This document shows positions 52,396-61,188 of a DNA stretch of 64,000 bases, piece by piece. The stretch comes from Armatimonadota bacterium (GTDB lineage Bacteria > Armatimonadota > Zipacnadia > JAUWAU01): assembly GCA_030601885.1 (NCBI GenBank), contig JAUWAU010000031.1, positions 18,473 to 82,472 of the forward strand. The letters are read 5' to 3'. Positions within the stretch are counted from its first letter, which is position 1. Each line of letters opens with the position of its first letter. The notes below the pieces were generated by a model. It searched no databases, was not told where the DNA came from, and worked only from the letters and a program-made list of their open reading frames with translations. Both the position numbers and the translations under genes were made by a program.

Positions 52396-53724
52396 CTACC
52401 CCAGCTCCGCAATATCCCGCAGCGTCCCCTCCATGGCCTTGACCGTCTTGTCCACGGCATCTTGATTCGGAATCTCCATCGCCGCAAGCTCCATCTTCAG
52501 GCCATCGAGTTCGCGGGCGTACTCCCGTCGGGCCTCGGCGGACATCCGATCCCGCAGATACACGGGTGGCCCCGGCACGGCGGGATTCTCCCTCCACACG
52601 AGCGGCTCCAGCGAGAACGAGCCGTGTCCTACCTTGAATTGCGCCCGCGAGAAGTAAGCGTTCTCGCCCCGCGCAAACCAGTCGGCCAGTTCCTCAGCCG
52701 CCGCGTCCGTCACACCGTACACCGCCTCAACTGCCTCGCGAAGGGCGACCGTGAGCGGGGTGCGCGGTGATGAGAGGATCCCGGCGGCCGTGCGCCAGGA
52801 GACCTCCTCGACGGGATTGGCGAAGGGCCGGTAGTGCAACTCGCACGCGCGACCGCCATCCTCCCACAGCCTGTTGAGCGCCCCCGCGGCGCCAAGCCCG
52901 CACGGAACGAACCACCGGAGGCGCTCCCAATGCTGGGGCGGCTCCAGGAAAATGCCACTGACGGAGCCGAAGGCGCACTTCAGGCCGCCGACCATTTCAG
53001 GGCGTCGCGGCGGGTCGGTTTCAGCCGAGCGCTCCCGCACCTCTATCATGTAGTCAACGGCCTCCGAGATGCGCTGCACGTGCTCGAACTCGCTGGGCTC
53101 GTCGATGCGCAGTCCCCACGAGGCCTGTCCTATCGTCCAGTCCGGCCTGCCGGCACGCACGTACTCGGCGCAGCGAACGATGATGTTTGCGTGATGCTGC
53201 ACGGGGGAAAACTGGCGGCATTTCTCGCATTCGCAGCGCCCCTGGTCCGCCGACTGCATGCTGATGCCGTCGAGGCCCCATTTCGGATCCATGAGGAAAT
53301 CGAGCACGCGCCGCTGCCAGTCCCACGCCGTCTCGCTGAACGGACACATCGCCCGCGCGTGCCCTTTGGCCACCTCGGGGACCTTTGCGATCACCTCGTC
53401 GAAGCCCCAGGAGTAGATGCCGGTGCCAGAGAGCACTTTCACTCCACGTTCGTGAGCGGCAGTCACGAATGCCTCGAGCATCTCGGCGCGTTCGGCATCG
53501 ATCACCTTCTCCAAGGGCACGGGCCAGGATCGGTCCACGAAGTACCCCCAGGCCAGGTTGTACTCGATGCCGAGCTCAGCCTGCACGTCCAGGAAGCGTA
53601 TCTGGTCGGCCAGAAGCCGTTCGTCCCAACGGATGCAGGGCCACGGGTCGTTGGGTGTCGGCTCCGAGGCCACGTCTCTGAGCCAGCCGTTGCCCACGCG
53701 GAACGTGAATCGGTCGGCGTCCAT
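52396..53724 (-). CDS. GH20/DUF4838-like TIM-barrel protein of unknown specificity
   Basis: 442 aa from ATG 53724 (AGGGGA upstream); an ATG at 53784 gives a form 20 residues longer. Barrel-like sequence: LGIEYNLAWGYFVDRSWPVP, GVKVLSGTGIYSWGFDEVIA, ARAMCPFSETAWDWQRRVLD, GLDGISMQSADQGRCECEKC. That last stretch (Asp near a Cys cluster) recalls DUF4838 and alpha-glucuronidase-like proteins, where the conserved segment is ...S..D...C.C..C. The C-terminal third is helical. No signal peptide is seen. A glycosidase is likely, but the family is not fixed. Confidence 0.65.
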   Translation of the reverse strand: MDADRFTFRVGNGWLRDVASEPTPNDPWPCIRWDERLLADQIRFLDVQAELGIEYNLAWGYFVDRSWPVPLEKVIDAERAEMLEAFVTAAHERGVKVLSGTGIYSWGFDEVIAKVPEVAKGHARAMCPFSETAWDWQRRVLDFLMDPKWGLDGISMQSADQGRCECEKCRQFSPVQHHANIIVRCAEYVRAGRPDWTIGQASWGLRIDEPSEFEHVQRISEAVDYMIEVRERSAETDPPRRPEMVGGLKCAFGSVSGIFLEPPQHWERLRWFVPCGLGAAGALNRLWEDGGRACELHYRPFANPVEEVSWRTAAGILSSPRTPLTVALREAVEAVYGVTDAAAEELADWFARGENAYFSRAQFKVGHGSFSLEPLVWRENPAVPGPPVYLRDRMSAEARREYARELDGLKMELAAMEIPNQDAVDKTVKAMEGTLRDIAELG

Positions 53725-53882
53725 GCTGTGATCCCCTAACTTGCGCAGACGCACGGGAGCGTCTGCTATTGATTGGCGCGACATTTCCTCGCCCACGACA
53801 AGCGCCCCTTCCGGCGTACGGTGACCGGGCAGGAGGACCCGGATGCGCCGGGGCGGAAATAGCTGCCTGGAGGGAACCAGCG

Positions 53883-55289
53883 ATGAAAGAGCTCGCGGAA
53901 TGGGTCCGGGATGAGGCCATGAAGCGCGGCGTGCAGTTCGCCGACGCGCGCATCGTCGAGAGCGCGCATACGTCCATGTCGCGGCAGGACGGGAAGACGG
54001 ACCGGCTCAGCCAGGGCACATCGGTCGGCATCGGTGTTCGCGTGTTGCTCGAGGGCGCCTGGGGCTTCGCCTCGACTAACAGCCTGACCCGAGAGGACCT
54101 GCGGAAGTGCCTCGAGGGCGCGATGGAGATGGCGAAGGCCTCTGGCGCGAGGGTGGCCGAGCCGGGCGTTGTTGCCGAGGTCGAGCCTCTGACAGCCGAG
54201 GTGGTGTCCGACTTCACCACTGATCCCCGCGAGGTGGGCGTGGACAGGAAGATGGAAGTGGTGCGGCAGCTTGAGAGTGTGGCCGTGGACCGCGTCGGCC
54301 CGCATCTGGCCAACAGCATCGCCGGCTACGGCGACGACGTGACGCGCACGGTCGTGTGCAACACGCTCGGGACGTGCGTGGACCAGACGCAGGTGCGCAC
54401 CTCGGCCGGCGTGGGCATCACGGCGGTCAAGGACGACGTCCGCCAGCGCGGCTACGAGCACCGGAACGGGCTCGCCGGGTTTGAATTGGCCGAGGGGATA
54501 GACCCGGAGGAAGTCAGCGTCAAGGCTGCCGACACGGCCCTGATGCTGCTCGACGCGCGGCGCGCGCCGGCGGGCAACTTCCCCGTGGTGCTGCACCCGA
54601 GCATCGTCGGTATCTTCATCCACGAGGCCCTCGGGCACAACGCCGAGGCCGATCACGTCATCGCGAAAGACTCCATCATCGAGGGCAAGCTCGGCCGGCA
54701 GATCGCCTCGGAGCTCATCAATGTCATTGACGACTCGACGATCGAGGGCTCCTGGGGCTCGTACGAATACGACTCGGAGGGGACGCCCGGCGGTCGCTGC
54801 GTCATAATCGAGAACGGGGTTCTGAAGGGCTTCATGCACAGCCTCGAGACCGCGGCGAAGATGGGCGTGGCGCCGAGCGGCAGCGCGCGGGCGCAGGGGG
54901 CCAGTTCGCCGCCCGTCGTCCGCATGAGCAACACCATCGTCAGCCCGGGCGAATCAACGCTCGACGAGCTGGTCAAGGACATCGACCTCGGCGTTCTGCT
55001 CGAGGGCGGACAGTGGGGCTACGTGCTGTGTGTCAAGGGACAATACACGTGCCACGCCGGATGGGGCCGGATGATCCGCAATGGCGAACTGGCGGAGCCG
55101 ATACGAGACGTCACCATGTCTGGCACGATCCTGGACACTCTGAAGAACGTGGACGCCGTCAGCAAGGACTTCGAGATGCTGCCGAAGGGCGGGACGTGCG
55201 GCAAGGCCGGGCAGGGCATGTACGTCAACGGCGGCGGCCCGTACGTACGCGTGAGCGAGTTGGTTGTCGGAGGCCAGGAACAGGTGTGA
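53883..55289 (+). CDS. tldD: TldD-type zinc metallopeptidase
   Basis: 468 aa from ATG 53883 (GGAGGGAACCAGCG upstream). The HExxxH zinc motif is intact: FIHEALGHNAEADH with His247, Glu248 and His252. Other conserved blocks are SQGTSVGIGVRVLLEGAWGF, GTPGGRCVIIENGVLKGFMH, RMSNTIVSPGESTLDELVKD and GGGPYVRVSELVVGG. In E. coli TldD pairs with TldE to form a hollow heterodimer that degrades unfolded peptides and matures microcin B17. The partner gene follows 40 bases downstream, so both subunits are made together. Confidence 0.95.
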   Translation: MKELAEWVRDEAMKRGVQFADARIVESAHTSMSRQDGKTDRLSQGTSVGIGVRVLLEGAWGFASTNSLTREDLRKCLEGAMEMAKASGARVAEPGVVAEVEPLTAEVVSDFTTDPREVGVDRKMEVVRQLESVAVDRVGPHLANSIAGYGDDVTRTVVCNTLGTCVDQTQVRTSAGVGITAVKDDVRQRGYEHRNGLAGFELAEGIDPEEVSVKAADTALMLLDARRAPAGNFPVVLHPSIVGIFIHEALGHNAEADHVIAKDSIIEGKLGRQIASELINVIDDSTIEGSWGSYEYDSEGTPGGRCVIIENGVLKGFMHSLETAAKMGVAPSGSARAQGASSPPVVRMSNTIVSPGESTLDELVKDIDLGVLLEGGQWGYVLCVKGQYTCHAGWGRMIRNGELAEPIRDVTMSGTILDTLKNVDAVSKDFEMLPKGGTCGKAGQGMYVNGGGPYVRVSELVVGGQEQV

Positions 55290-55328
55290 GGCCTTTACTG
55301 ACCACTGTGATGGCTCGGAGGTGCAGCC

Positions 55329-56648
55329 ATGGACGACCTCGTAGCCGGGGCGCAGCGGGCGTGCGACGCGGCGATGCAGGCTGGAGCGCATTTCGCCGAC
55401 GTGAGCGCGTACCGCGGCACCAGCCTGAGCGTGACGCTGGAGAATGGCGCCATTAAGTCATCTGATGCCCACGAGAGCTGTGGGGTGTCAGTGCGCGCCT
55501 TCTACGGTGGGGGGCAGGGGTGGTATCGCGGCGACGGGATCGACATGGAGTCCGCAGCCGAGGCCGGCCAGGTCGCCGCTGCCCTCGCGCGTCAGGCCGA
55601 TCCCGATCCCGACTTCGTCTCATTGCCTGAGCCGGCTGAGTATGAGGAGGTCGAGGGGCTGTTCGACGCGGCGGTTGCCGGGCTGTCCATCGGCCGGCTC
55701 ATCGAGCATTCCCTCGCCAATGTTGACGCGGCGCTCAGCGTGGAGTCGGACGCCATCGTCTCCGGCGGCGCCGGTGCAGGCAGCTATGAGACCGCCCTGG
55801 TGAACTCCCTCGGCGTCGTGGCCGCCGGGAGCGGCTCCAGCGTCTCCTGCTACTCGAGCGTCGCCATCCGGCGGGGCGATGAGGTGGGGATGTTCTACGA
55901 CTTCGACTACGGGCGCAGACTGGATGACTTTGATCCGCAGGGCCTCGGCGCCCGCGCGGCCGAGGAGGCAGCGAAGTTCCTTGGCGCACGGGACATCGAA
56001 ACGAAGGACCTCCCCGTCGTCTTCGGCCCTCTCGCCTCTCGAGGAGTTCTCATGTCCATCGCGAGCAACGCTAACGCCGAGAGCGTTCAGCGGAATCGGT
56101 CCTTCATGGTCGGCAAGCTGGGCGAGCAGGTAGCCTCGGAGATAGTTACCCTTGTTGACGATCCCCTCATACCCGGCGGCATGGCCTCGCGGGGTTACGA
56201 CGGTGAGGGCACGGCGCGTCGGCGGCTCACGCTCGTCGAGAACGGTGTCCTGCAGACGTACCTGCACGACTCCTACACGGCGGGCAAGGCGGGCGTGAAG
56301 AGCACCGGACACTCGACGCGCGGTGGGATTGCGCCGAGCAACGTGAATCCGGTGCTGGGCGATAAGACCGCCGACGAGATCGTCAAAGAGGTGGACGAGG
56401 GGCTCTACATAAATGCCGGCGGCGTGCACCCAAACTCGGTGACGGGCGACTTCTCATCATCCATCGACTTCGCCTTCAAGATCGAGAACGGCGAGCTGGC
56501 GTATCCGGTGAAGAAAGGCGCGATGGGCGGGAACATCATCGAGCTGCTCAAGGGCATCGACGCCATCTCCAGTGACTGCCGCGAGGAGCCGGGCTCAATC
56601 ATGCCGACGGTGCGGTGCAGGAGGGCGCGGATCGCCGGCGGAGCTTAG
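55329..56648 (+). CDS. pmbA: TldE/PmbA-type peptidase subunit
   Basis: 439 aa with TCGGAGG before the ATG. It shows the PmbA pattern: HFADVSAYRGTSLSVTLENG, SCGVSVRAFYGGGQGWYRGD, DLPVVFGPLASRGVLMSIAS, PLIPGGMASRGYDGEGTARR, LVENGVLQTYLHDSYTAGKA and the C-terminal GGVHPNSVTGDFSSSIDFAF. It lacks an HExxxH motif, as expected for the non-catalytic partner of TldD. It lies directly downstream of tldD in an operon. Confidence 0.94.
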   Translation: MDDLVAGAQRACDAAMQAGAHFADVSAYRGTSLSVTLENGAIKSSDAHESCGVSVRAFYGGGQGWYRGDGIDMESAAEAGQVAAALARQADPDPDFVSLPEPAEYEEVEGLFDAAVAGLSIGRLIEHSLANVDAALSVESDAIVSGGAGAGSYETALVNSLGVVAAGSGSSVSCYSSVAIRRGDEVGMFYDFDYGRRLDDFDPQGLGARAAEEAAKFLGARDIETKDLPVVFGPLASRGVLMSIASNANAESVQRNRSFMVGKLGEQVASEIVTLVDDPLIPGGMASRGYDGEGTARRRLTLVENGVLQTYLHDSYTAGKAGVKSTGHSTRGGIAPSNVNPVLGDKTADEIVKEVDEGLYINAGGVHPNSVTGDFSSSIDFAFKIENGELAYPVKKGAMGGNIIELLKGIDAISSDCREEPGSIMPTVRCRRARIAGGA

Positions 56649-57178
56649 GGCCACAGAGAGCACGGAGTGCACCGAGAAAGGACGAAGGAGAAAGGGCAAA
56701 GTCGGAGGGGCGGGCGGGGTTGCTTTGGCGGCTCAAACGAAGAACTGAGTATGGCGTCCGCCAGATTCTGGCGTCCCCGGAGTCACGAAGAGACTACCCC
56801 GAATTTCCGCCCGTCGGCCCACCCGTTGTAGCCGGAGCAGCTTGCTCCGGCGGCCCCCAGCTCCCCGCCGGGTCCATCTTCATCGTTTCCGGGTGGCACA
56901 CCGGGCCATGAAGAACTGCCTCGAAGATTCCGCCCGTCGGCCCACCCGTTGTAGCCGGAGCAGCTTGCTCCGGCGGCCCCCAGCTCCCTGCCGGGTCCAT
57001 CTTCATCGTTTCCGGGTGGCACACCGGGCCATGGCAACCTGCACAGAAATGTTTTGCTACAAGGCGAGCAGAATCCGCTAGGTAATGTGCCCGTGGCACC
57101 CGCCGCGTCGTGATGGAAGTCATCGGGGAATAGACGCCAAATGCATCAGAACGCCCCCGCCCATCTCACCGCCGACGA
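56649..57178. other. Gene-free region with a direct repeat
   Basis: About 530 bases between tldE and the sulfatase, whose 3' ends face each other. It contains a 106-bp direct repeat (56805-57033, listed separately) and, near 56743-56780, two half-arms of the AGTATGG(C/T)GTCC repeat family seen also at 50.2 and 59.7 kb. Confidence 0.6.
56805..57033. repeat. 106-bp direct repeat, two copies 17 bp apart
   Basis: Copies at 56805-56910 and 56928-57033 differ by a single base seen by eye (CCCCGCC against CCCTGCC). Each carries the palindrome GCCGGAGCAGCTTGCTCCGGC (9-bp stem) and ends GGTGGCACACCGGGCCATG. No gene is evident. The near-identity implies recent duplication or ongoing copying. Confidence 0.9.
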
Positions 57179-58618
57179 TCACTCCTCGGGCAGCGCCGCC
57201 CTCCATCCGCCCCTCAGAAGTTCGCCCAACTCCTCCACGGTTGCAGCGTATCGTGGGACCTTTGCCAGGTTGGTGAACTCGTGCGGGTCGCTCTCGTGGT
57301 CGTATAGCTCGGCCTTGTCGGGCCCACCCCATTCGGTGTACCGCCACCGTTCCGTACGTACGCTATTGCCTGGTGTCGGGCCGAGTGTGGTGAAGGCGCC
57401 CTTCTTCCACTGACGCTGGGCATCTTTCAGCAGCGGGACCATACTGATGCTCTCCAACCCCTCGGGCATCGGCAGACCGCAGAGCTCGCAGAGCGTCGGG
57501 TACAGGTCGATCAGCTCAACCGGCCGGGTGCAGACGGTGCCTGCCCTGGTGACGCCCGGGGCCATCATGATGAGTGGCACGCGGGTGGACTCTTCGAACA
57601 GCGTGTGCTTCTGCCAGAGGAAGTGCTCCCCGAGGTGGAACCCGTGGTCGCCCCAGAATACGACGATCGTGTTGTCGATGCGTCCGGAGTCCTCGAGCGC
57701 CTTGAGCACGCGCCCGACGCCCGCATCCACATAGGAACAGCAGGCGTAGTATGCCAGAATGGCTTCGCGTCGCTTCTCATCGGTGAACTGCTTGTGGTTC
57801 CGCAGGCTGTAGCGGGACACGTCGTCGAGGTCGTTCTCGGGATTCTCCGGCAACCGTATCTCGCCGAGCGAGTACATGTCGAAGTACTTGTCCGGCGCGG
57901 TGAGCACGAGATGGGGCGAGTGGAAGCCAAGCGCGAGGAACAGCGGCTTGTCGTGCTTCCCGGAGAGCTGACGCACTGCTTGCTCGGCGACTCTGCCATC
58001 GGGCATCTCCAGATCGTCGAGGCCCGATGGGCCCCACTCCCAGGCGCGTGTTGTGTACTCTTTCGCCCTCTCCTCCTTACTCATGTTCTCGTACAGCGCT
58101 CGCAATGGGCGCCGCCTGTGCTTGGAGCTGGGAATACCCTCGTTCTGGGGGATGACTCTGTCCCAACGGCCCTTGTCGTCGAACACGCGCCCGGCGTTGC
58201 CCCCGTGGAAGATCTTCCCGCACCGCAGTGTCTCGTAGCCGTGCGCGCGGAAGTGCTGCGGTATCGTGGCGATGTTTCGCAGGGGCTCGCGCCAGTCGGT
58301 CGCGTTCCCGAGCACCCCGACGCTTGCCGGATAACGGCCGCTCATAACCGATGCCCGCGACGGGTTGCAGACGGAGAACTGGCAGTGGGCGTTGTCGAAT
58401 CGCAGCCCTCGCGACGCCAGAGAATCCAGGTTGGGTGTTCTGACCACCGGGTTCCCATAGCAGCGCAGGCTCGTCTGCAGGTCCTCACAGGCAATGAAGA
58501 CCACGTCGGGGCGGTCGTTGCCGCCTCGTCCATCGGCCACAGCGGCGGCCGGTCTGTCCCGCGCTCCCAGTCCACCCATGAGCACAGCGCCGGTTTTGAG
58601 GAAGTTCCGTCGGTGCAT
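57179..58618 (-). CDS. Secreted Cys-type sulfatase (iduronate-2-sulfatase-like)
   Basis: 479 aa from ATG 58618 (MHRRNFLKTGAVLMGG), with AAGGGAG upstream. The start is a Tat-type signal. Metal site DVVFIACEDLQTSLRCYGNP, and the formylglycine motif SVCNPSRASVMSGRYP with Cys84 to be modified by a sulfatase-maturating enzyme. Further blocks are TLRCGKIFHGG, LGFHSPHLVLTAPDKYFDMY, VVFWGDHGFHLGEHFLWQKH and ELYDHESDPHEFTNLA, typical of iduronate-2-sulfatase/choline-sulfatase-like enzymes. It should act in the periplasm on sulfated polysaccharides. A Gfo/Idh/MocA gene lies 33 bp upstream on the same strand. Confidence 0.93.
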   Translation of the reverse strand: MHRRNFLKTGAVLMGGLGARDRPAAAVADGRGGNDRPDVVFIACEDLQTSLRCYGNPVVRTPNLDSLASRGLRFDNAHCQFSVCNPSRASVMSGRYPASVGVLGNATDWREPLRNIATIPQHFRAHGYETLRCGKIFHGGNAGRVFDDKGRWDRVIPQNEGIPSSKHRRRPLRALYENMSKEERAKEYTTRAWEWGPSGLDDLEMPDGRVAEQAVRQLSGKHDKPLFLALGFHSPHLVLTAPDKYFDMYSLGEIRLPENPENDLDDVSRYSLRNHKQFTDEKRREAILAYYACCSYVDAGVGRVLKALEDSGRIDNTIVVFWGDHGFHLGEHFLWQKHTLFEESTRVPLIMMAPGVTRAGTVCTRPVELIDLYPTLCELCGLPMPEGLESISMVPLLKDAQRQWKKGAFTTLGPTPGNSVRTERWRYTEWGGPDKAELYDHESDPHEFTNLAKVPRYAATVEELGELLRGGWRAALPEE

Positions 58619-58651
58619 GTGGCGCGCTCCCTTCGCTCGCATCTTAAGCGC

Positions 58652-59650
58652 TCATAAGGTCCCCTGCAGCTTGATCACCTGGCTCGCCGCCGCGGCACGG
58701 TAGGCGCCGTCAACGATCTCCATCGTCTTCAGGTTGTCCCGGCCGCTGTGAGGTGGCTCGGTACCACTGTCGATGGCCTCGATGAGCCGCCGCATGGACT
58801 CGCCGAAGGTGGCCGTGAAGTCCGGCTCGACGTTGAGCACGCGCTCCGGCTCACTGTCCGCCATCTGCAGCCATACCTTGCCGCTCTCCTGGGCCAGCAC
58901 GCTGCCCTTGGCGCCATCAACGCGGAATTCGTTGACTCGCATGCCCCGCGCGCACCAACTGGCGGTCACGCGACCGATGACATTCCCATCGAACTGGATT
59001 GTCGTCGCCGACAGGGTCTCGCCGCGCGCGGCATGCGCCGGAGAGTGTGAGGTCGCGCAGTAGACCGACTCGGCGTTGCGCCCGGCGAGCCACCGCACGC
59101 GGTCGATGCAGTGGATGCTGTAGACGCTTATCTCGAGCTGCTCTACCTCGCTCCGCCAACCGCTGTCGTGGTCGCGCCAGGTGAAGAATTCCTCCCCCAC
59201 GAGGAGCAGCTCGCCGAGATCACCGGAACTGACGATCTCCCGGACCTTCGCCGTCACTTGCTTCCACCGGAAGTTCTGGTTCACGGCCAGCTTCACGCCG
59301 GCCGCCTCGGCCGCCTCGACCATTCGGATGGACTCGGGGAGGCGCCAGGAGAACGGCTTCTCCACGAGGAGGTGTCGTCCGCTCTCGGCAGCGGGCACGA
59401 CGACCGACTCGCGAACGTCCGGCGGTGTGCAGACGCTCACAATGTCAATGCCATCGTCGGCCAGCAGTTGGTCGAGCGATTCATACAGGCGCTGTATGCC
59501 GTGCTTCTCCCGCGCTGCCGCGAGCGCGTCGGGGCGCGGGTCGCAGACCGCGAGCACCTCTGCCAGGTCTCCAAGGCGCTGGTATCCCGGGATGTGCCGG
59601 CCCATGGCGATGCCGCCGCAGCCGACGACGCCGATGCCGTGCTTGGCCAT
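58652..59650 (-). CDS. Gfo/Idh/MocA family oxidoreductase
   Basis: 332 aa from ATG 59650 (MAKHGIGVVGCGGIAMGRHI). Rossmann motif GVVGCGGIAMG, VSVCTPPDVRESVVVPAAES, the signature LLVEKPFSWRLPESIRMVEA, LAVNQNFRWKQVTAK, and the catalytic-domain block ISVYSIHCIDRVRWLAG. NAD(P)-dependent sugar or cyclitol dehydrogenase, cytoplasmic. It lies upstream of the sulfatase and downstream of the ROK gene, all on one strand, suggesting a joint role in handling a sulfated or modified sugar. An inverted-repeat element separates it from the ROK gene. Confidence 0.92.
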   Translation of the reverse strand: MAKHGIGVVGCGGIAMGRHIPGYQRLGDLAEVLAVCDPRPDALAAAREKHGIQRLYESLDQLLADDGIDIVSVCTPPDVRESVVVPAAESGRHLLVEKPFSWRLPESIRMVEAAEAAGVKLAVNQNFRWKQVTAKVREIVSSGDLGELLLVGEEFFTWRDHDSGWRSEVEQLEISVYSIHCIDRVRWLAGRNAESVYCATSHSPAHAARGETLSATTIQFDGNVIGRVTASWCARGMRVNEFRVDGAKGSVLAQESGKVWLQMADSEPERVLNVEPDFTATFGESMRRLIEAIDSGTEPPHSGRDNLKTMEIVDGAYRAAAASQVIKLQGTL

Positions 59651-59669
59651 ATCCTTGTCCCCTAGATCT

Positions 59670-59752
59670 GGGGACACCATACTTAATTATCAGGCAAATC
59701 CTGGGTTCGGAGCACAGGACGCTCGGCTCCGACAATTAAGTATGGTGTCCCC
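59670..59752. repeat. Inverted-repeat element with 19-bp perfect arms
   Basis: Left arm GGGGACACCATACTTAATT (59670-59688) and its exact inverse at 59734-59752, separated by 45 bases that contain a smaller GC-rich palindrome (GGAGCACAGGACGCTCGGCTCC). The right arm supplies the stop codon of the ROK gene. Related half-arms occur near 50.2 and 56.75 kb. Confidence 0.85.
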
Positions 59753-60923
59753 GGACAGATGTCTTCACCAGCCGGTGCGCCGCCATGCCGACGCCGCGGA
59801 TGCCCCACTTCTGCTCGGGCTCGTTGTAGAGGCGGCCGATGCGCTCAAGCTGCTGCCGCGTGCGGCCGATGATGCCCATCTCGATGATGTGCCCGCGGAG
59901 TATCCGCAGGAACGTCTCGCCGAGCGCGAGGGCAAAGCCGCCGACGAAGTAGAAGTTCTCGATGTTGAGCTGCACCTCGAGCGCGGCTACCGCGCGTGCA
60001 ATCGGGCGGATCGTCCGGTCGAGGACGTGCAGCGCAAACGAGTCGTTCTGCTTTCCGCCTTCGATGACAGCCTGGTTGATGGCCCGAACACACTCGGCAA
60101 GATCGGGGCCGGGCGAGAGGTCGATACGCCGGATGCGGCCGATCAGCTCCGCCGACGCGGCGAAGGTGGCCTGCACCGCTGGCGACTCGGCCTCGGCTTT
60201 GGTGCGGTATGCGTTGGCATTCCCCGAGGAGCCGGCCTCGAGGCAGTACCTCCCGCCGCAGCCGCAGATGCGCCCCGGGATCATTTCGTCCGGGTGCAGT
60301 ATGGGCATGTGGCCGATCTCGCCGCCAGTGCCGGAGACGCCGAGTTGGATGTCACCCTTGAGCACGACTTTGCTCCCGACGCCGGAGCTAACAGTGATCA
60401 CGCAGAAGCTCTCGACATTGAAGGGCGGCGACCACGCGCCGCCGTGGGCCATGATGTCGTGGGCGGCAGCCCACATGTCGTTGCCCAGCACCACGCCACC
60501 CAGCAGCCCCAACTCCTCCTCGAGCAAATCGCGATATCGCACGCCGGTCACCGTCTCGCCCCAAAGCTGGGCGCCCTTGAGCACGACGCCCTCTTCCGTG
60601 ACCGGCCCGGCAATGGAGTAGCCGAGCTTGCGAATCCCGAACTCGTCGATCATCGGCCGCAGCAAGTCGCGCAGAACGTTCACCGTCATCTGGGGCAGGT
60701 CGGCCGGCCGCGCGCCGAGCTCGCCGACGCGCTGGTAGTTGGGAAGCTCGATCTCGAAGCCCTCCGACACGGACCGCCCCTCGACGGCGCTAATGATCGA
60801 CTCGCCTTCGCGGTCAACGAAGTCTATTCGGGCCCGCGTGCCGCCGTGCTCGATGGCGATGGCCACGTCGTCGCCGGATTTGGATAGCTCGACCGTCTGA
60901 GCGTTCTGCGGCGTCAGTTCCAT
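59736..60923 (-). CDS. ROK family sugar kinase/regulator
   Basis: 395 aa from ATG 60923 (MELTPQNAQTVELSKSGDDV). It has the ROK zinc site GGEIGHMPILHPD and ICGCGGRYCLEAGSSG (Gly-His ... Cys-Cys-Cys) and the ATP-binding blocks VVLGNDMWAAAHDIMAHG, SSGVGSKVVLKGDIQLGVSG and FYFVGGFALALG. No N-terminal helix-turn-helix is present, so a kinase or sugar-binding role is likelier than a repressor. The last residues (RGHHT) and the stop are encoded by the inverted repeat, so the original C-terminus may have been changed by insertion. Confidence 0.86.
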   Translation of the reverse strand: MELTPQNAQTVELSKSGDDVAIAIEHGGTRARIDFVDREGESIISAVEGRSVSEGFEIELPNYQRVGELGARPADLPQMTVNVLRDLLRPMIDEFGIRKLGYSIAGPVTEEGVVLKGAQLWGETVTGVRYRDLLEEELGLLGGVVLGNDMWAAAHDIMAHGGAWSPPFNVESFCVITVSSGVGSKVVLKGDIQLGVSGTGGEIGHMPILHPDEMIPGRICGCGGRYCLEAGSSGNANAYRTKAEAESPAVQATFAASAELIGRIRRIDLSPGPDLAECVRAINQAVIEGGKQNDSFALHVLDRTIRPIARAVAALEVQLNIENFYFVGGFALALGETFLRILRGHIIEMGIIGRTRQQLERIGRLYNEPEQKWGIRGVGMAAHRLVKTSVRGHHT

Positions 60924-61188
60924 GGCTGCTCGACTCACAGTGGTAGCGGACGTTCGGAGCGCGACCTGCCGGTCGCCCCTCCATCGCTGGTTCGCGGCGA
61001 CCGGCACACGCTCCTGCACGATACGGGCAGGGCTTCACAGCGGACGCAGGGCGCTGCCAGGACTTCAGGGCAGCGATCCCGAACCTACGATGTCGCTTGG
61101 TCTGCCAGTCCGAGCGCTGGCGAGTGCGGTGGAGCGCGGTTAGCTGACCACTGGCCACTAACCACTGACAACTGAGGTGGCATGTGCA

